DNA of 64,000 bases from assembly GCA_902789245.1 (NCBI GenBank), contig CADAND010000012.1:62001-126000 (forward strand). Reading direction: 5' to 3'. The notes beneath the pieces were generated by a model, which saw only the letters and a program-made list of their open reading frames with translations, made no database searches and was not told the DNA's origin. Below, piece by piece: positions 63,092-64,000 of the stretch. The position numbers were made by a program, and so were the translations under genes. Numbering within the stretch: the stretch's first letter is position 1; every line of letters starts with the position of its first letter. Source of the DNA: an uncultured Bacteroidia bacterium. Its GTDB lineage: Bacteria; Bacteroidota; Bacteroidia; Bacteroidales; UBA932.

Positions 63092-63583
63092 ATGTATATC
63101 GGCCTGATCAGCGACACCCACGGGGTCTTCTCCGACGGCTTCCGGAAATTCCTGGAGCCGGTGGACGTCATCTGGCATGCAGGTGACTTCGGGGGCGGCA
63201 TTTCCTTCGCCGAGTCGATTGCCGCGTTCAAGCCCCTCGTGGCCGTCCACGGCAACTGCGACGGGCAGGATATCCGCCGCGAATACCCGGCCTTCCAGTA
63301 CCTGGAGGTCCAGGGCAAGAAGATCCTGATGACCCACATCGGCGGCTCGCCCGGCCACTATGACCTGCGCGCCGCCGCGCTGATCGACCAGTATCGGCCC
63401 GACATCTTCATCTGCGGCCACTCCCACATCCTCAAGGTGATGCAGGACCACGGCCACAACCTGCTTTACATCAACCCCGGCGCCGCCGGCCTGCAGGGTT
63501 GGCAGGTGGTCCGCACCGCCCTGCGCTTCCGGATCGAATCCGGAGAAGTGAAAGATATGGAAGTCTTCGAACTTCCCAGATAG
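63092..63583 (+). CDS. YfcE/MJ0936-type metallophosphoesterase
   Basis: 163 aa from the ATG at 63092; a longer frame from 62951 would translate the repeat and is rejected. Metal ligands are intact: SDTHG, HAGDFGG, HGNCDG, THIGG and CGHSH. Such enzymes hydrolyse phosphodiesters or other phosphate esters with Mn2+. The natural substrate is unknown. Confidence 0.88.
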   Translation: MYIGLISDTHGVFSDGFRKFLEPVDVIWHAGDFGGGISFAESIAAFKPLVAVHGNCDGQDIRREYPAFQYLEVQGKKILMTHIGGSPGHYDLRAAALIDQYRPDIFICGHSHILKVMQDHGHNLLYINPGAAGLQGWQVVRTALRFRIESGEVKDMEVFELPR

Positions 63584-63586
63584 CAT

Positions 63587-64000
63587 ATGAAAAACAAGTT
63601 AGTAGTTGTATTCAGAACCGCTCTGGTCCTGCTCTTCCTTGCGGCCGCCGGTACGGCCGCCCGGGCGCAGGAGCACCCGGATTCTGCCCTCGAGCAGCTC
63701 GAGGGCGTCGTCGTCACCACCAGCCGCCTGCCCGCTTACCTGGGCGAGAGCGTGCGCATCGTGACCGTCCTGGACAGCGTGGCCATCTCCACGATTCCGG
63801 CCTCCAACATCAACGATCTGCTCAAGTTCGCCGTGGGCGTGGACGTCCGTCAGCGGGGTCCCGAAGGGATCCAGACCGACATCAGCCTGCGTGGCGGAAC
63901 CTGCGAGCAGATTGCCGTCCTGCTGGACGGGGTGAGCATCTCCGACCCGCAGACCGGCCACAACTCTGTGGACTTCCCGGTAAGTGTGTCCGAGATTGAG
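63587..64000 (+). CDS. TonB-dependent receptor, C-terminus beyond window edge
   Basis: The first 138 codons from the ATG at 63587 are inside the window. There is a signal peptide (ending AARAQ, about residue 28), then a plug domain: LEQLEGVVVTTSRLPAYLG as the TonB box region, DLLKFAVGVDVRQRG, DISLRGGTCEQIAVLLDGVSISDP. The lack of a carboxypeptidase-D-like N-terminal domain sets it apart from SusC, and it resembles BtuB or siderophore receptors. It starts 3 bp after the phosphodiesterase. Confidence 0.88.
   Translation, partial: MKNKLVVVFRTALVLLFLAAAGTAARAQEHPDSALEQLEGVVVTTSRLPAYLGESVRIVTVLDSVAISTIPASNINDLLKFAVGVDVRQRGPEGIQTDISLRGGTCEQIAVLLDGVSISDPQTGHNSVDFPVSVSEIE

Overview
The window is GC-rich chromosomal DNA from a Bacteroidota bacterium, most likely a Bacteroidales lineage. 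The evidence is a SusC/SusD pair, many lipoproteins, FISUMP and XylR-type proteins, FeoAB fusion, an S16 protein with a long acidic/alanine tail, and promoters of the Bacteroidota type (TAnnTTTG at about -7) upstream of many genes. Shine-Dalgarno sequences are mostly absent. Genus-level placement is not possible from the sequence alone.

Layout. 1-8.75 kb: a truncated lipoprotein gene, prmC-ddl-PBP1A on the minus strand, topA and an Lrp-type regulator on the plus strand, ispD on the minus strand. 8.8-14.3 kb: the complete rod-shape operon mreB-mreC-mreD-mrdA-rodA. 14.3-15.8 kb: a secreted double-esterase protein. 15.86-16.67 kb: a tRNA-Leu(UAA) gene split by a 725-nt group I intron that carries an HNH endonuclease gene. 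16.8-19.9 kb: an Agp-like phosphatase, a DUF3108 protein and a FISUMP lipoprotein. 20.0-39.2 kb: an amino-sugar and phosphate-ester utilisation locus. It has a NagB-like/PIG-L fusion, nagB, a histidine phosphatase fused to a propeller, a XylR-type regulator, GH20, a ROK kinase, a GH2-alkaline phosphatase fusion, SusC, SusD and a sodium symporter. 39.2-43.4 kb: sufB-pnuC-sufC-short sufD-ispE. 43.4-49.3 kb: a DUF975 protein, a frameshifted flippase, a DUF616 protein, rpsP-rimM and two family-2 glycosyltransferases. 49.3-54.6 kb: FeoAB with a Cys-rich partner, tRNA-Leu(GAG), a hemerythrin-LuxR fusion, queH, small membrane proteins and a GNAT. 54.7-60.7 kb: a structured RNA-like element and a five-gene MacAB/TolC-type exporter. 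60.7-64 kb: a beta-barrel protein, CYTH, galE, a second copy of the structured element, a phosphodiesterase and a truncated TonB-dependent receptor.

How the genes work together. The 20-39 kb locus reads as one pathway, by inference. SusC/SusD import glycan fragments; the surface or periplasmic GH2-phosphatase fusion, GH20 and histidine phosphatase release amino sugars and phosphate; the symporter and ROK kinase bring in and phosphorylate the sugar; NagB sends it to fructose-6-phosphate; the XylR-type protein is the likely sensor. Three phosphatase domains in or next to an amino-sugar locus suggest a phosphorylated amino-sugar glycan as substrate.

The most unusual items are: (1) a group I intron in tRNA-Leu(UAA) at the same position as the cyanobacterial and plastid intron, with an HNH gene whose stop codon lies inside P7; (2) two full copies and one apparent remnant of a roughly 105-nt structured element with compensatory base changes (about 54.78-54.87 kb, 62.96-63.06 kb and 47.38 kb); (3) the GH2-alkaline phosphatase fusion and its locus; (4) a set of genes whose -7 promoter element lies 4 to 7 nt before the start codon, implying leaderless or nearly leaderless mRNAs.
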